Source: HXMU1420-2 sp017643305
Lineage (GTDB): Bacteria > Pseudomonadota > Alphaproteobacteria > Rhodobacterales > Rhodobacteraceae
DNA: 64,000 nt
Direction of reading: 5' to 3'
Assembly (NCBI GenBank): GCA_965217135.1
Contig: OZ244249.1
Span: forward strand, 372,001-436,000
Part shown: positions 30,114 to 38,700 of the stretch, one piece after another
How the letters are laid out: the number at the start of each line of letters is the position of its first letter
How positions within the stretch are numbered: the stretch's first letter is position 1
Made by a program: the position numbers and the translations under genes
Notes under the pieces: generated by a model
Databases searched by the model: none
What the model was told of the DNA's origin: nothing
Seen by the model: the letters and a program-made list of their open reading frames with translations, nothing else

Positions 30114-31403
30114 TTGGACATCGCCACACGCGTCCATAACCACAAATGGAAGATCGACCCCATCGTGCGGTCGTTGATCGATACGGATTTCTACAAACTG
30201 CTGATGTGCCAGTCGGTGTTCCGCAACAAGCCGGACACGCAGGTTAGGTTTTCGCTGATAAACCGGTCCAAGCACGTGCCGCTGGCGCATCTGATCGACG
30301 AAGGTGAACTGCGCGAACAGCTCGATCACATCCGGTCGCTCAGCCTCAGCCGAGGGGAAAGCACCTGGCTGCGGGGCAACATGTTCTATGGCAAACGTCA
30401 GATGTTCGCGCCGGAATTCATGTCCTGGTTCGAAAACCTGCGCCTGCCCGCCTACCATCTGGAACGTGTGGGCGATCAGTATGAGCTAACGTTCGAAGGC
30501 GCCTGGCCCGAAGTCATGTTGTGGGAAATCCCCGCTTTGGCGGTGCTGATGGAACTGCGTGGTCGCGCCGTTTTGAACAAACTGGGGCGGTTCGAACTGC
30601 AGGTTCTCTATGCCCGCGCAATGACACGGGTTTGGGAGAAAATCGAACGCCTGCGCGCCATCGAAGGCCTGCGCATCGCAGATTTTGGCACGCGGCGGCG
30701 GCATTCCTTCCTATGGCAGGACTGGTGCGTGCAGGCGATGATCGAAGGCCTTGGCGAAAAATTTGTCGGTACGTCAAACTGCCTGATCGCCATGCGGCGG
30801 GAGGTGGAGGCCATCGGTACCAATGCGCATGAACTGCCGATGGTCTATAGTGCGCTGGCCCGGACGGACGAAGAGCTGGCGCAGGCCCCCTATGACGTGC
30901 TGTCAGACTGGCACGAAGAACACGACGGCAACCTGCGCATCATCCTGCCCGATACCTATGGCACCAAGGGGTTCCTCGACAACGCGCCCGACTGGCTGGC
31001 TGGCTGGACAGGCATCCGCGTTGACAGCGGTGAACCGGCCGCCGGGGCCGAAACTGCCATCGCCTGGTGGAAAAGCCGAGGTGAAGACCCGCGCAACAAG
31101 CTTGTCATTTTCTCTGACGGGCTGGATGTGGACACCATCGCCGACCTGCACAAACAGTTTTTCGGGCGCGTGAAGGTTTCGTTCGGCTGGGGCACCCTTC
31201 TGACCAACGATTTCCGCGATCTTGTCCCGGACAACGCGCTCGCCCCGTTTTCGCTGGTCTGCAAGGCAGTCTCTGCCAATGGCCGTCCCACTGTGAAACT
31301 GTCAGACAACCCGGAAAAAGCCATGGGCCCCGCCGACGAAATCGTACGCTACAAACGTGTTTTCGGCGTAGGCGCGCAAACCGCGATGGAGGTCGTTGTC
31401 TGA
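30114..31403 (+). CDS. pncB: nicotinate phosphoribosyltransferase
   Basis: 429 residues from TTG 30114 (MDIATRVHNHKW), preceded by GGGAG about nine bases upstream; a longer in-frame extension to 30072 lacks a ribosome site. SLIDTDFYKLLMCQSVF is the family start, followed by LRGNMFYGKRQMF, FGTRRRHSF (substrate-binding His/Arg), GTSNCLIA, IRVDSGEPA and VSFGWGTLLTND. It joins nicotinate to PRPP with ATP to give nicotinate mononucleotide. It pairs with pncA 116 bases upstream. Confidence 0.95.
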   Translation: MDIATRVHNHKWKIDPIVRSLIDTDFYKLLMCQSVFRNKPDTQVRFSLINRSKHVPLAHLIDEGELREQLDHIRSLSLSRGESTWLRGNMFYGKRQMFAPEFMSWFENLRLPAYHLERVGDQYELTFEGAWPEVMLWEIPALAVLMELRGRAVLNKLGRFELQVLYARAMTRVWEKIERLRAIEGLRIADFGTRRRHSFLWQDWCVQAMIEGLGEKFVGTSNCLIAMRREVEAIGTNAHELPMVYSALARTDEELAQAPYDVLSDWHEEHDGNLRIILPDTYGTKGFLDNAPDWLAGWTGIRVDSGEPAAGAETAIAWWKSRGEDPRNKLVIFSDGLDVDTIADLHKQFFGRVKVSFGWGTLLTNDFRDLVPDNALAPFSLVCKAVSANGRPTVKLSDNPEKAMGPADEIVRYKRVFGVGAQTAMEVVV

Positions 31404-31407
31404 CCGA

Positions 31408-32967
31408 TCAGCACCGCTCGGGGAGGGCAAATGCGTCCACTGTTTCGGTCACGTTGTGCAAATTCAGCTGCCCCAGGGGGATCATCCCGTCATGGTCAAA
31501 GTCGTCCGTCACCACCACTCGGTGACCCACGGTCTTGCCGTGATCACCCAGCCGCGCGGCGACATTCGCGGCATGCCCGATCACGGTGAAATCCAACCGG
31601 TCGCGGGACCCGATATTGCCATACATCACCCGGCCATAGGCAATGCCGATGGCACAGTTGCACTCCACACCGCCCAGGTCCGCCCCCATCTCCGCCGCCA
31701 GCCGTTCCAGCCCCGCCAGAATGTCCTGCGCCGCCGCTAACCCATTCCGACGCGCGGCATCTGGATCATCGCCTGCGGGAAATACGGCCAGCACCGCGTC
31801 GCCGATAAACTTCAACACCTCGCCACCATGGGCGGCTACCGCTTCGGCATTGGTTTCAAAGAACCGGTTCAGCAGGGTTAAAAACGCTTCCCGTCCCAAT
31901 TGCGTTTCCAACCGGGTGGAGGCACGCAAATCTGAAAACATGATCGCTGCGTCAATTTCATCCCCGTCGCCGCGCCGGATCTCCCCGCCCAACACCCGTG
32001 CGCCTGCGCGTGGTCCAACATAGGTCTCCAGCAGCGTGCGCGCGTTTTCATGCTGGTTGAACACCTCGAAATACCGGCCGATGATGGCCAGGCATTCAAA
32101 TATCAGACCCAGATTGGCGGTGGTGAACCCGTCGGGATGGTCGCTGGCCAAGGTCATCACGTTCATCTGCCCGTCTGAGAATGGCAGCGGCATCGCGACA
32201 TAATCGGTCGCGCCTTCGGCCCTCAAGTCGTCGATCACCGGGAAATCGCTCTGCTCCGTTTCCACCCCGATCTTCTGCCTTACCCCTCCCAGACCGCGTG
32301 ATACATGCCGCAACGGGCTGTTGATGAAACCGGGGTGATCGTAAATTTCGTAGGACGGCGCATAGGTCGTGACCTCCCCCGCTGCGTGGGTCCAGAGATA
32401 ATTCTTGCCCGCGATCTGCGGGTGAAGGGACCAGATCAGGATGCTCATCCGCGAAACGGCGATGCCACTGGCCTTCATCTTCTCCGCCATGGTCTGGGCC
32501 AGGATCTCCGGCGTCTTGCAGGCCCAGGCTTCGCGCAGCAACCAATCGACCAGTGGGCCGTTGATGTTCCCATCATCAGGCTGTTCCAGCGCCACCGCGC
32601 CTGTATCCACCGTGACCCCCGCGCTGGGCATGAACCCGACATAGCCTTCGATGTCGGTGCTTTCCGGCAATGCCCGGCCATAACACCAGACTGCCTTTTC
32701 CAGCGTTTCGCCGGGCAGCAGCACGTCGTGATAGGTGGCCGTGCCCTTGAAGGGGCAAAATGTCTGGAACCCGGTTTCGTCCGACAAAGGGACCAGCACA
32801 TCTTCGCGTGGGAAATACACCGTGGGCGTTAGGCGTGTTTCATACATCATCCGCGCACGGGAACTGCGGGCCAGAACGATGTCACCGAACCGCGCGGTGG
32901 CGGTGTCGTCCAAGGGCTGGACCTGAATGGCATAAACACCGGAGGGGGGGCGGACGTGTGTGTTCAT
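31408..32967 (-). CDS. DUF427-class III nucleotidyl cyclase fusion protein
   Basis: 519 residues from the ATG at 32967 with CAGGAG seven bases before it. Residues about 1-130 are a DUF427 domain (VYFPREDVLVPLS, CPFKGTATYHDV, WCYGRALPES, GYVGFMPSAGVTVD). The middle (130-330) reads like the sensory half of roseobacter adenylate cyclases (WLLREAWACKTPEILAQTMAEKM..., SPLRHVSRGLGGVRQKI). The C-terminal cyclase domain has IMFSDLRASTRLE, HGGEVLKFIGDAVLAVFP (metal Asp) and RLDFTVIGHAANVAARL. No membrane segments. Likely makes cAMP or cGMP in response to something sensed by the N-terminal parts. It ends four bases from the pncB stop (convergent). Confidence 0.88.
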   Translation of the reverse strand: MNTHVRPPSGVYAIQVQPLDDTATARFGDIVLARSSRARMMYETRLTPTVYFPREDVLVPLSDETGFQTFCPFKGTATYHDVLLPGETLEKAVWCYGRALPESTDIEGYVGFMPSAGVTVDTGAVALEQPDDGNINGPLVDWLLREAWACKTPEILAQTMAEKMKASGIAVSRMSILIWSLHPQIAGKNYLWTHAAGEVTTYAPSYEIYDHPGFINSPLRHVSRGLGGVRQKIGVETEQSDFPVIDDLRAEGATDYVAMPLPFSDGQMNVMTLASDHPDGFTTANLGLIFECLAIIGRYFEVFNQHENARTLLETYVGPRAGARVLGGEIRRGDGDEIDAAIMFSDLRASTRLETQLGREAFLTLLNRFFETNAEAVAAHGGEVLKFIGDAVLAVFPAGDDPDAARRNGLAAAQDILAGLERLAAEMGADLGGVECNCAIGIAYGRVMYGNIGSRDRLDFTVIGHAANVAARLGDHGKTVGHRVVVTDDFDHDGMIPLGQLNLHNVTETVDAFALPERC

Positions 32968-33078
32968 CGGGCGCTCCTGACCTGTCACGCGGGCGGAGAT
33001 ACACAGATGGGGCGTGGTGCCCGCTTTGCAAGACGGTGAATTTGGGGAACAATGTACACGGTTCAGAAAGAGGTGAGC

Positions 33079-33408
33079 ATGCGATACCAGATCATCACAG
33101 GCGGTATGTTGGCTCTGGCCAGTCTGGTGGCGGGGCTGGCGGCGGTTCCGGTTGCAGCCAAGCGGCCTGCGTTTGCGCCGGTTGGTTCCCCCTGTTTCTG
33201 CGCACAGGCCTGCCAGACGCGGGGGGTAACGTACTCCGCCTGGACTGATCCGGCGGGCGCGCGAATTTCTCTATCAGCTTGCCCCGCACCCGATACGGCA
33301 GCTATCGCCGCCAATGGTCAGATCTGCAACTGCAACAACCCGCTGGACTGGTATCGGCTATGGAATGAACTGAACCCGGTTCAGGAACCTGTGTCACCCA
33401 ATCATTGA
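33079..33408 (+). CDS. small secreted cysteine-rich protein
   Basis: 109 residues from ATG 33079 after AAAGAGGTGAGC. A Sec signal peptide (MRYQIITGGMLALASLVAGLAAVPVAA) is followed by a mature part of about 80 residues with six cysteines (CFCAQAC, then single Cys, then CNC), suggesting disulfides in the periplasm. No family recognised. It is divergent from the cyclase gene. Confidence 0.7.
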   Translation: MRYQIITGGMLALASLVAGLAAVPVAAKRPAFAPVGSPCFCAQACQTRGVTYSAWTDPAGARISLSACPAPDTAAIAANGQICNCNNPLDWYRLWNELNPVQEPVSPNH

Positions 33409-33454
33409 CACCCCGCATAGTTCAACGGCAACGATTTCTTGCGCGAAGCTGCGG

Positions 33455-34159
33455 TCAGACCATGCGAATAACGTCTTTATCGATGGTCAGCATATAACCG
33501 CGCCGCGCCACCGTTTTGACCAGCAATTCGCTGACCATCTGGTTGCCCAGCGTATCGCGCAACCGCTTGATCCGGGTGGCCCCGGCGGCTTCATCGCAAT
33601 CGGCCGCATCGCGGCCTGAAATCATCGCCTCAATCTCGGCTCCGGACAGGATGTCATCATCCATCCGCGCCTCGGCCAGAACCGACAGGGTTTCAATCGC
33701 TGCAGCGGTCAGCTTGAAATCCATGTTGTTCAGATAAACTGCGTTTTCATCCCGGCTGATCAAAAGGGAATTCACCTGAATGCCGTTCTGTTCGATCTGT
33801 GCCATCCGACGGTTCAGGACCACCAGCATCACAAGAAATACCAGTGATGCGATCAGCAGAGCGGTGGCGAAAACCAGCAGCACGAAAATCACCAGCCGGT
33901 AGCTCGACAACGTATCGGAAAACGCCGTGCCCGATTGCGCCAGGATTTCCAGCAGCTTGATTTCCGCCTGACTCTGCAGATTGGCGTTTTCGACAAACAG
34001 CCGTTCGACCCGCGCGTTGAACGCGTTGGCGTCGGGCAGGTTCAGAAACAGAATGGTCGCCGCGCTGCCAAGGATGAAGATAATCGCGGCAATGCCAATG
34101 GCAACGATCCGTGTGCCGGACCGGCGGGTGTCAGTAACGGAGGTAGTTTGCACCGGCAT
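33455..34159 (-). CDS. membrane-anchored protein with a C-terminal winged-helix-like domain
   Basis: 234 residues. Two hydrophobic segments (IVAIGIAAIIFILGSAATILFL at about 18-39 and LVIFVLLVFATALLIASLVFLVMLVV at about 89-114) flank a periplasmic stretch of about 48 residues (ANAFNARVERLFVENANLQSQAEIKLLEILAQ) that looks helical. The C-terminal part (FKLTAAAIETLSVLAEAR...TRIKRLRDTLGNQMVSELLVKTVARRGYMLTI) resembles an OmpR-type winged helix, with the wing-like RRGYML ending. This suggests a membrane-bound transcription factor of the ToxR/CadC kind but with the domain order reversed. Its start overlaps the upstream gene by 29 bases. Confidence 0.6.
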   Translation of the reverse strand: MPVQTTSVTDTRRSGTRIVAIGIAAIIFILGSAATILFLNLPDANAFNARVERLFVENANLQSQAEIKLLEILAQSGTAFSDTLSSYRLVIFVLLVFATALLIASLVFLVMLVVLNRRMAQIEQNGIQVNSLLISRDENAVYLNNMDFKLTAAAIETLSVLAEARMDDDILSGAEIEAMISGRDAADCDEAAGATRIKRLRDTLGNQMVSELLVKTVARRGYMLTIDKDVIRMV

Positions 34160-34418
34160 CCCCCTTACGCTGTGCCAGCCCTTCGGGTCCGAACACCGAG
34201 AGAACAGTCAAGAGCGTCCACCCGTTGGCGGCCAGCCTTGGCTGCAGTTCCTTGACGGCCGGGCCGGGGGCGCAGCGGCCCTGGATCTGCGCGACCCCGT
34301 AGTGCAGTCGCAACGGGGAATCCTGTTTGGCCTTGTAGTCGGCATAACATTCGGCGGCCGCAGACGGGCCTGCCATCAGCAGCGCAACCAGGGCGCCTAT
34401 GCTCAATGCGTGTTTCAT
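34131..34418 (-). CDS. small periplasmic protein preceding the membrane winged-helix gene
   Basis: 95 residues with a Sec signal (MKHALSIGALVALLMAGPSAAA) and a mature part containing two cysteines (ECYADYKAKQ, GRCAPGP) and SPLRLHYGVAQIQ. This looks like a short conserved roseobacter envelope protein, but I cannot name its family. Its end overlaps the start of the membrane winged-helix gene in another frame, so the two are likely translated together. Confidence 0.7.
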   Translation of the reverse strand: MKHALSIGALVALLMAGPSAAAECYADYKAKQDSPLRLHYGVAQIQGRCAPGPAVKELQPRLAANGWTLLTVLSVFGPEGLAQRKGDAGANYLRY

Positions 34419-34606
34419 GCAGCCAACCTGCCCCGGCTACAGGCGATATTCAATAACAGCCTATGTTTCATGGGCTATGCGGGTGGCGTTATCCGATAAC
34501 AGGGCGTTGATATTGCCTGTTTCAGGGGGCTGACCCCAGTTTGGTTTCATCACACACGAGGCATCCACCGGACATCCGGGACCCTGCCACACCAACGGAG
34601 GTTCAC

Positions 34607-35053
34607 ATGAACAGATTTGCCAAACTCGCCACCGCCGCTGTCGCCGCTGCCAGCATGACTATGGCCGCCCCCGCCCGGGCCGACAATGATGCCGCCAAGG
34701 TCATTGCTGGGCTTCTCGGTGTTGCCATTCTGGGGGCCGTGATTTCGGATCTTGCAGATAATGACCGCCATGTCACCGTAGTGACCCCGCCAAAAAACCA
34801 GCCGCAGCCCCGCCCACTGCCCAGACATTTCCTGCGCTACACCCTGCCGAAGGATTGCGTCCAGTCTTTGGGCCATTCCCACGGCAACAACGCGCTGCTG
34901 GCCAAAAGCTGCCTGAACCGGAACTTCGCTTTTGCTGACAAGCTGCCCAAGTCCTGCGAGGTCCGGTACTGGAACCAGAAACGCTCGAATGTCCGCAAGG
35001 GCTACACCCTGACTTGCCTCGAACGTCACGGATATCGAGTAGCCCAGCGCTAG
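34607..35053 (+). CDS. secreted protein with Cys/His-containing C-terminal half
   Basis: 148 residues from ATG 34607, with GGAGG six bases upstream. Signal peptide MNRFAKLATAAVAAASMTMAAPARA, a second hydrophobic stretch (VIAGLLGVAILGAVISDLA), a Pro-rich linker and a C-terminal domain with four Cys (YTLPKDCVQSL, AKSCLN, LPKSCEVRYW, YTLTCLERHGY). No named family recognised. A terminator follows. Confidence 0.7.
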   Translation: MNRFAKLATAAVAAASMTMAAPARADNDAAKVIAGLLGVAILGAVISDLADNDRHVTVVTPPKNQPQPRPLPRHFLRYTLPKDCVQSLGHSHGNNALLAKSCLNRNFAFADKLPKSCEVRYWNQKRSNVRKGYTLTCLERHGYRVAQR

Positions 35054-35085
35054 ACCGGGACCACGGCAACGAGCAGGCCGCACCT

Positions 35086-35111
35086 GGGGGGCGCATCGCG
35101 CCCCCCTTTTT
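35086..35111 (+). terminator. intrinsic terminator
   Basis: GGGGGGCGC-atc-GCGCCCCCC followed by TTTTT. Confidence 0.9.
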
Positions 35112-35148
35112 CATGTGCAATAGCCGGTGGCTGGTGTAGGGCAGGGGC

Positions 35149-35784
35149 ATGACCAAGAGGCCTGATGACAGTCTGGAAACCGCGCTGCGGTCGCAGGGAT
35201 ACCTGCGTATCGCAGGCGTCGATGAGGTGGGACGTGGTCCCCTGGCTGGGCCGGTGACCGCAGCGGCGGTGGTGCTGGACCTGACTGCGGTGCCCGAGGG
35301 GCTGAACGACAGCAAGAAAATGACCGCCGGCCGTCGCGATGCCTTGGCCGAAACCTTGCAGACCTGCGCCGAGGTATCCGTGGCCCATGCGACAGTGGAG
35401 GAAATCGATGACCTGAACATCCTCAAGGCCAGCCATCTGGCCATGGTTCGGGCGGTGGAGGGGCTGGGTACCCCGCCCGATGCGCTGCTGATCGATGGCA
35501 ACCTGATCCCCGCGAACCTGACGATCCCGGCGCAGGCTATCGTCAAGGGCGACGCCCGATCCGTGTCGATCGCAGCGGCTTCAATTGTGGCGAAAGTGTG
35601 TCGCGACAAGATCATGGTTGAATTGGCGCAACAGCATCCGGGCTATGGATGGGAAACCAATGCCGGATATCCATCAAAAAGCCACAAACTGGCGCTGCAA
35701 AATCTTGGTGTGACCCCACATCATAGACGTTCCTTCAAACCCGTACACAATATCTTGTATCAAGATAAAATCGTAAGCAACTGA
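35149..35784 (+). CDS. rnhB: ribonuclease HII
   Basis: 211 residues. AGVDEVGRGPLAGPV (Asp25, Glu26), LNDSKKMT, LIDGNLIPAN (Asp) and VKGDARSVSIAAASIVAKVCRD (Asp) are the RNase HII catalytic motifs; GYGWETNAGYPSKSH is the conserved C-terminal block. It removes ribonucleotides embedded in DNA and RNA-DNA hybrids. It stands 87 bases before the ccrM start, as in many alphaproteobacteria where the two are neighbours. Confidence 0.97.
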   Translation: MTKRPDDSLETALRSQGYLRIAGVDEVGRGPLAGPVTAAAVVLDLTAVPEGLNDSKKMTAGRRDALAETLQTCAEVSVAHATVEEIDDLNILKASHLAMVRAVEGLGTPPDALLIDGNLIPANLTIPAQAIVKGDARSVSIAAASIVAKVCRDKIMVELAQQHPGYGWETNAGYPSKSHKLALQNLGVTPHHRRSFKPVHNILYQDKIVSN

Positions 35785-35821
35785 TTCAAAAAAGAATTTG
35801 ACCGCGAATCAGCTTTGACTC
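35783..35821 (+). promoter_or_regulatory. cluster of three GANTC methylation sites upstream of ccrM
   Basis: GATTC at 35783-35787, GAATC at 35806-35810, GACTC at 35817-35821, all within 39 bp and ending 50 bp before the ccrM start. GANTC is the CcrM target. In Caulobacter, methylation of sites in the ccrM leader limits transcription of the gene; the arrangement suggests the same feedback here. Confidence 0.65.
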
Positions 35822-35871
35822 ATCCTGCCAACAACCAACGAGCGCAAAAGCGTCGGGGACAGAGGCAGAAG

Positions 35872-36966
35872 ATGACCAAGACCAAAACACAAGCGGCTTT
35901 GCCGCTGAATCAAGTGCTGTCAGGCGATTGCGTGGAGGCGATGAACGCGCTTCCCGAAGACAGCGTTGACCTGATTTTTGCCGACCCTCCGTATAACCTG
36001 CAGCTGAAAGGCCAGTTGCATCGCCCAGATAACAGCCAGGTTGATGCGGTCGATGACCACTGGGACCAGTTTTCTTCCTTTGCGGCCTATGACCGGTTCA
36101 CGCGGGACTGGCTGCGCGCCGCGCGGCGGGTGTTGAAACCGAATGGTGCGATTTGGGTGATCGGGTCCTATCACAACATTTTCCGCGTTGGTGCGGCATT
36201 GCAGGACGCTGGGTTCTGGGTGCTGAACGATGTGGTCTGGCGCAAATCCAACCCGATGCCGAATTTCCGTGGCAAGCGTCTGACCAATGCGCATGAAACG
36301 ATGATCTGGGCCTCCAAGGCCGAGGGCGCGAAATACACATTCAACTACGAAGCGCTGAAAGCGATGAATGATGGCGTGCAGATGCGCAGTGACTGGGTCA
36401 TCCCAATCTGTACCGGGCACGAACGGTTGAAGGACGCCAATGGCGACAAGGCGCACCCGACGCAAAAACCTGAAGCGTTAATGCACCGCGTATTGGTGGG
36501 TACGACCAACCCCGGAGATGTGGTGCTGGACCCATTTTTTGGTACCGGCACCACCGGTGCTGTCGCCAAAATGCTGGGCCGCGACTACATTGGGATCGAA
36601 CGCGAAGAAAGCTACCGCAAGGTTGCGGAAAAACGGCTGAGCCGGGTGCGGCGGCTGGACCGTGAAGCGTTGCAGGTGTCGACGTCCAAACGCCAGGAAC
36701 CACGCGTGCCGTTTGGCCAACTGGTGGAACGTGGCTTGCTGCGCCCTGGTGAAGTTCTGACATCCCCACGCGGCAAGACCGCTAAGGTGCGCGCGGATGG
36801 CACGTTGATTGGCAACGATGTCAAAGGATCGATCCACCAGGTCGGCGCTGCGCTGGAAGGCGCGCCCAGCTGCAATGGCTGGACCTATTGGCATACGAAG
36901 ATGGACGGCAAGATGGTGCCGATCGATGTGTTCCGGCAACAAATTCGGGCTGAAATGAAGACCTGA
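35872..36966 (+). CDS. ccrM: cell-cycle DNA adenine methyltransferase (GANTC)
   Basis: 364 residues from ATG 35872 (MTKTKTQ) with an upstream purine-rich GAGGCAGAAG; an in-frame extension begins at 35815. The beta-class N6-adenine methylase order is seen: DPPY at residues 38-41, then TRD, then DPFFGTGTTGAVA (SAM-binding FxGxG). The C-terminal third (VPFGQLVERGLLRPGEVLTSPRGKTAKVRADGTLI...) is the RAMA-type DNA-recognition extension of CcrM. It methylates GANTC after replication and affects cell-cycle genes. Confidence 0.95.
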   Translation: MTKTKTQAALPLNQVLSGDCVEAMNALPEDSVDLIFADPPYNLQLKGQLHRPDNSQVDAVDDHWDQFSSFAAYDRFTRDWLRAARRVLKPNGAIWVIGSYHNIFRVGAALQDAGFWVLNDVVWRKSNPMPNFRGKRLTNAHETMIWASKAEGAKYTFNYEALKAMNDGVQMRSDWVIPICTGHERLKDANGDKAHPTQKPEALMHRVLVGTTNPGDVVLDPFFGTGTTGAVAKMLGRDYIGIEREESYRKVAEKRLSRVRRLDREALQVSTSKRQEPRVPFGQLVERGLLRPGEVLTSPRGKTAKVRADGTLIGNDVKGSIHQVGAALEGAPSCNGWTYWHTKMDGKMVPIDVFRQQIRAEMKT

Positions 36967-37029
36967 CAAAACAGACAACCTCGTAATACCGCCGGGTGCC
37001 TGTGGCCTGTCACATGGCACTCAACTTTG

Positions 37030-37058
37030 CCCCGCCTTTGATGGCGGGGTATTTTTTT
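37030..37058 (+). terminator. ccrM intrinsic terminator
   Basis: CCCCGCC-tttgat-GGCGGGG followed by TATTTTTTT. Confidence 0.92.
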
Positions 37059-37093
37059 GCCGGTTGAAGGCGCGGGGGACTGTGCATCATGGC

Positions 37094-37201
37094 CGGCCTT
37101 CGATAGCGCAGCACCACGACCTGTTTGTGGTGAACGCGGTGGCGCATGACTGGCTGTTTCCGCATGTGTCGGCGGTGGTCGACATCCTGAAGGCTGATTA
37201 A
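37094..37201 (+). pseudogene. short gene remnant before the cyclase gene
   Basis: A frame without a start codon reads SIAQHHDLFVVNAVAHDWLFPHVSAVVDILKAD then stop. HDLFVV...AHDWLFPHV looks like the C-terminus of a hydrolase-like protein, but I cannot name it. It starts just after the ccrM terminator and may be a leftover 3' end. Low confidence. Confidence 0.3.
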
Positions 37202-37276
37202 TTTCTGCAGATTTATGTGCAGAGCGGTCTTGCCCTGCCTATGTTAGCCCAAACAGTTATCTAACCGGAGCCAGAC

Positions 37277-38665
37277 ATGGCCGACAGCAGCATCATACCC
37301 AGTTTTACCAGGTTCGACCTTCCGGAACGTCTGACCCAGTCCGATATTGAGGCCAACCGGTTCACCGAAGCCGCTCTGGAACGCCACAAGCGTGAGGGCA
37401 TGGAACTGGCGGTGCGGGCGCGCTGGTTGGCGCTGGCAGTGGTGGCGGTGATGCTGCCGTTGCTGAACCCGTCCTGGGATGTGCTTTATTACCACCTGAT
37501 GCTGGGCCTTATGGCGGGCATGGGGCTGCTGGCGCAGCGGGTGGCGCGCGTGGGGGTGTCACGGCTGGAACTGGTAGTGCTGTTCTGCGATTTGGCGCTG
37601 GTGACCATCGTTCTTGTCGCGCCCAATCCGCTGCGCCAGAATGACTGGCCCTCAGCCGCGCCCTACCAATTTGAACTGTTTCAGTATTTCTTGATCATCC
37701 TGGCTGCCGGCACGATGGCCTATTCCTGGCGCACGATTGCGGCGATGGGGCTTTGGGCGGCGGGCATGTGGCTGACGGCGGCGGGGATGGTCTGGTGGTT
37801 TGGCAAGACCGACCTGGCGCTGAGCGAGGCGGTGAACACCGCACTAGCCGGGTTCCCAGAATTTGCCAAGCTGGCCGATCCCAACCGGGTCAATTTCGAC
37901 CTGCGGCTGCAGGAAACGGTTATTTTTGTGATCGTGGCGCTGACATTGGCACTGTCAGTTCGGCGGTTCAACCGGCTGTTGCTGAGCAACGCGGCGCTGG
38001 AGCGTGAGCGGGAGAACTTGTCACGTTACTTTTCGCCCAATGTTGTGGATGAACTGTCCCAGCATGACGAACCGCTGAAACAGATCCGTAGCCATGACAT
38101 TGCGGTTCTGTTTGTCGACATCGCCGACTTCACGGCTTTCGCAGCCGACCGCGATCCGAACGAAGTGATCGAAACGCTGCGCGAATTTCATGCCCGCATG
38201 GAGCAAGAGGTGTTCCGGTTCAACGGGACGCTGGACAAGTATCTGGGTGACGGGTTGATGGCGACCTTTGGCACGCCGGAGCCCGGCGAAAAGGACGCCT
38301 CAAACGCGCTGCGCTGCGCGCGCGCGATGCAGGTGTCGGTGAAAGACTGGAACCGCGACCGCGTGCGCCGGGGGCAGCCCACGATCGACGCCCGGTTTGG
38401 TCTGCATTATGGTCCGGTGGTTCTGGCAGATATCGGCACCAGCCGGTTGGAATATGCAGTGATTGGCAACACCGTGAACGTCGCAAGCCGGATTGAACGG
38501 CTGACCCGCACACTGCCAGGACCGGTTGCGTTCAGCGATGACCTGAAGGCGCGGGTGGTCGAGGAAGTCGGTGCGAACGACCCGGTGCTGGAGGAGATCG
38601 GTGAGTTCCGAGATCAGACCATTCGCGGGCTGGATAAATCCATAACCGTCTGGTCCGCCGGATGA
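37277..38665 (+). CDS. membrane-bound class III adenylate/guanylate cyclase
   Basis: 462 residues. An N-terminal soluble stretch of about 50 residues is followed by about six hydrophobic helices (residues 50-235), then a cyclase domain from about residue 270: LFVDIADFTAFA (metal Asp), FRFNGTLDKYLGDGLMATFG (second metal Asp), ARFGLHYGPVVLADIG and LEYAVIGNTVNVASRIERLTR. CAAX-free and without HAMP. Probably makes cAMP at the inner membrane. The two class III cyclases in this window have different sensory parts. Ends 25 bases from the alkB stop (convergent). Confidence 0.93.
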   Translation: MADSSIIPSFTRFDLPERLTQSDIEANRFTEAALERHKREGMELAVRARWLALAVVAVMLPLLNPSWDVLYYHLMLGLMAGMGLLAQRVARVGVSRLELVVLFCDLALVTIVLVAPNPLRQNDWPSAAPYQFELFQYFLIILAAGTMAYSWRTIAAMGLWAAGMWLTAAGMVWWFGKTDLALSEAVNTALAGFPEFAKLADPNRVNFDLRLQETVIFVIVALTLALSVRRFNRLLLSNAALERERENLSRYFSPNVVDELSQHDEPLKQIRSHDIAVLFVDIADFTAFAADRDPNEVIETLREFHARMEQEVFRFNGTLDKYLGDGLMATFGTPEPGEKDASNALRCARAMQVSVKDWNRDRVRRGQPTIDARFGLHYGPVVLADIGTSRLEYAVIGNTVNVASRIERLTRTLPGPVAFSDDLKARVVEEVGANDPVLEEIGEFRDQTIRGLDKSITVWSAG

Positions 38666-38685
38666 GGTGAAAGCGAATTATCCGT

Positions 38686-38700
38686 GCCCCTCAACGGGGC
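38686..38700. terminator. small hairpin at the cyclase-alkB convergence
   Basis: GCCCC-tcaac-GGGGC, spanning the 3' end of alkB. No T-run, so it is a weak candidate for both strands. Confidence 0.4.
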
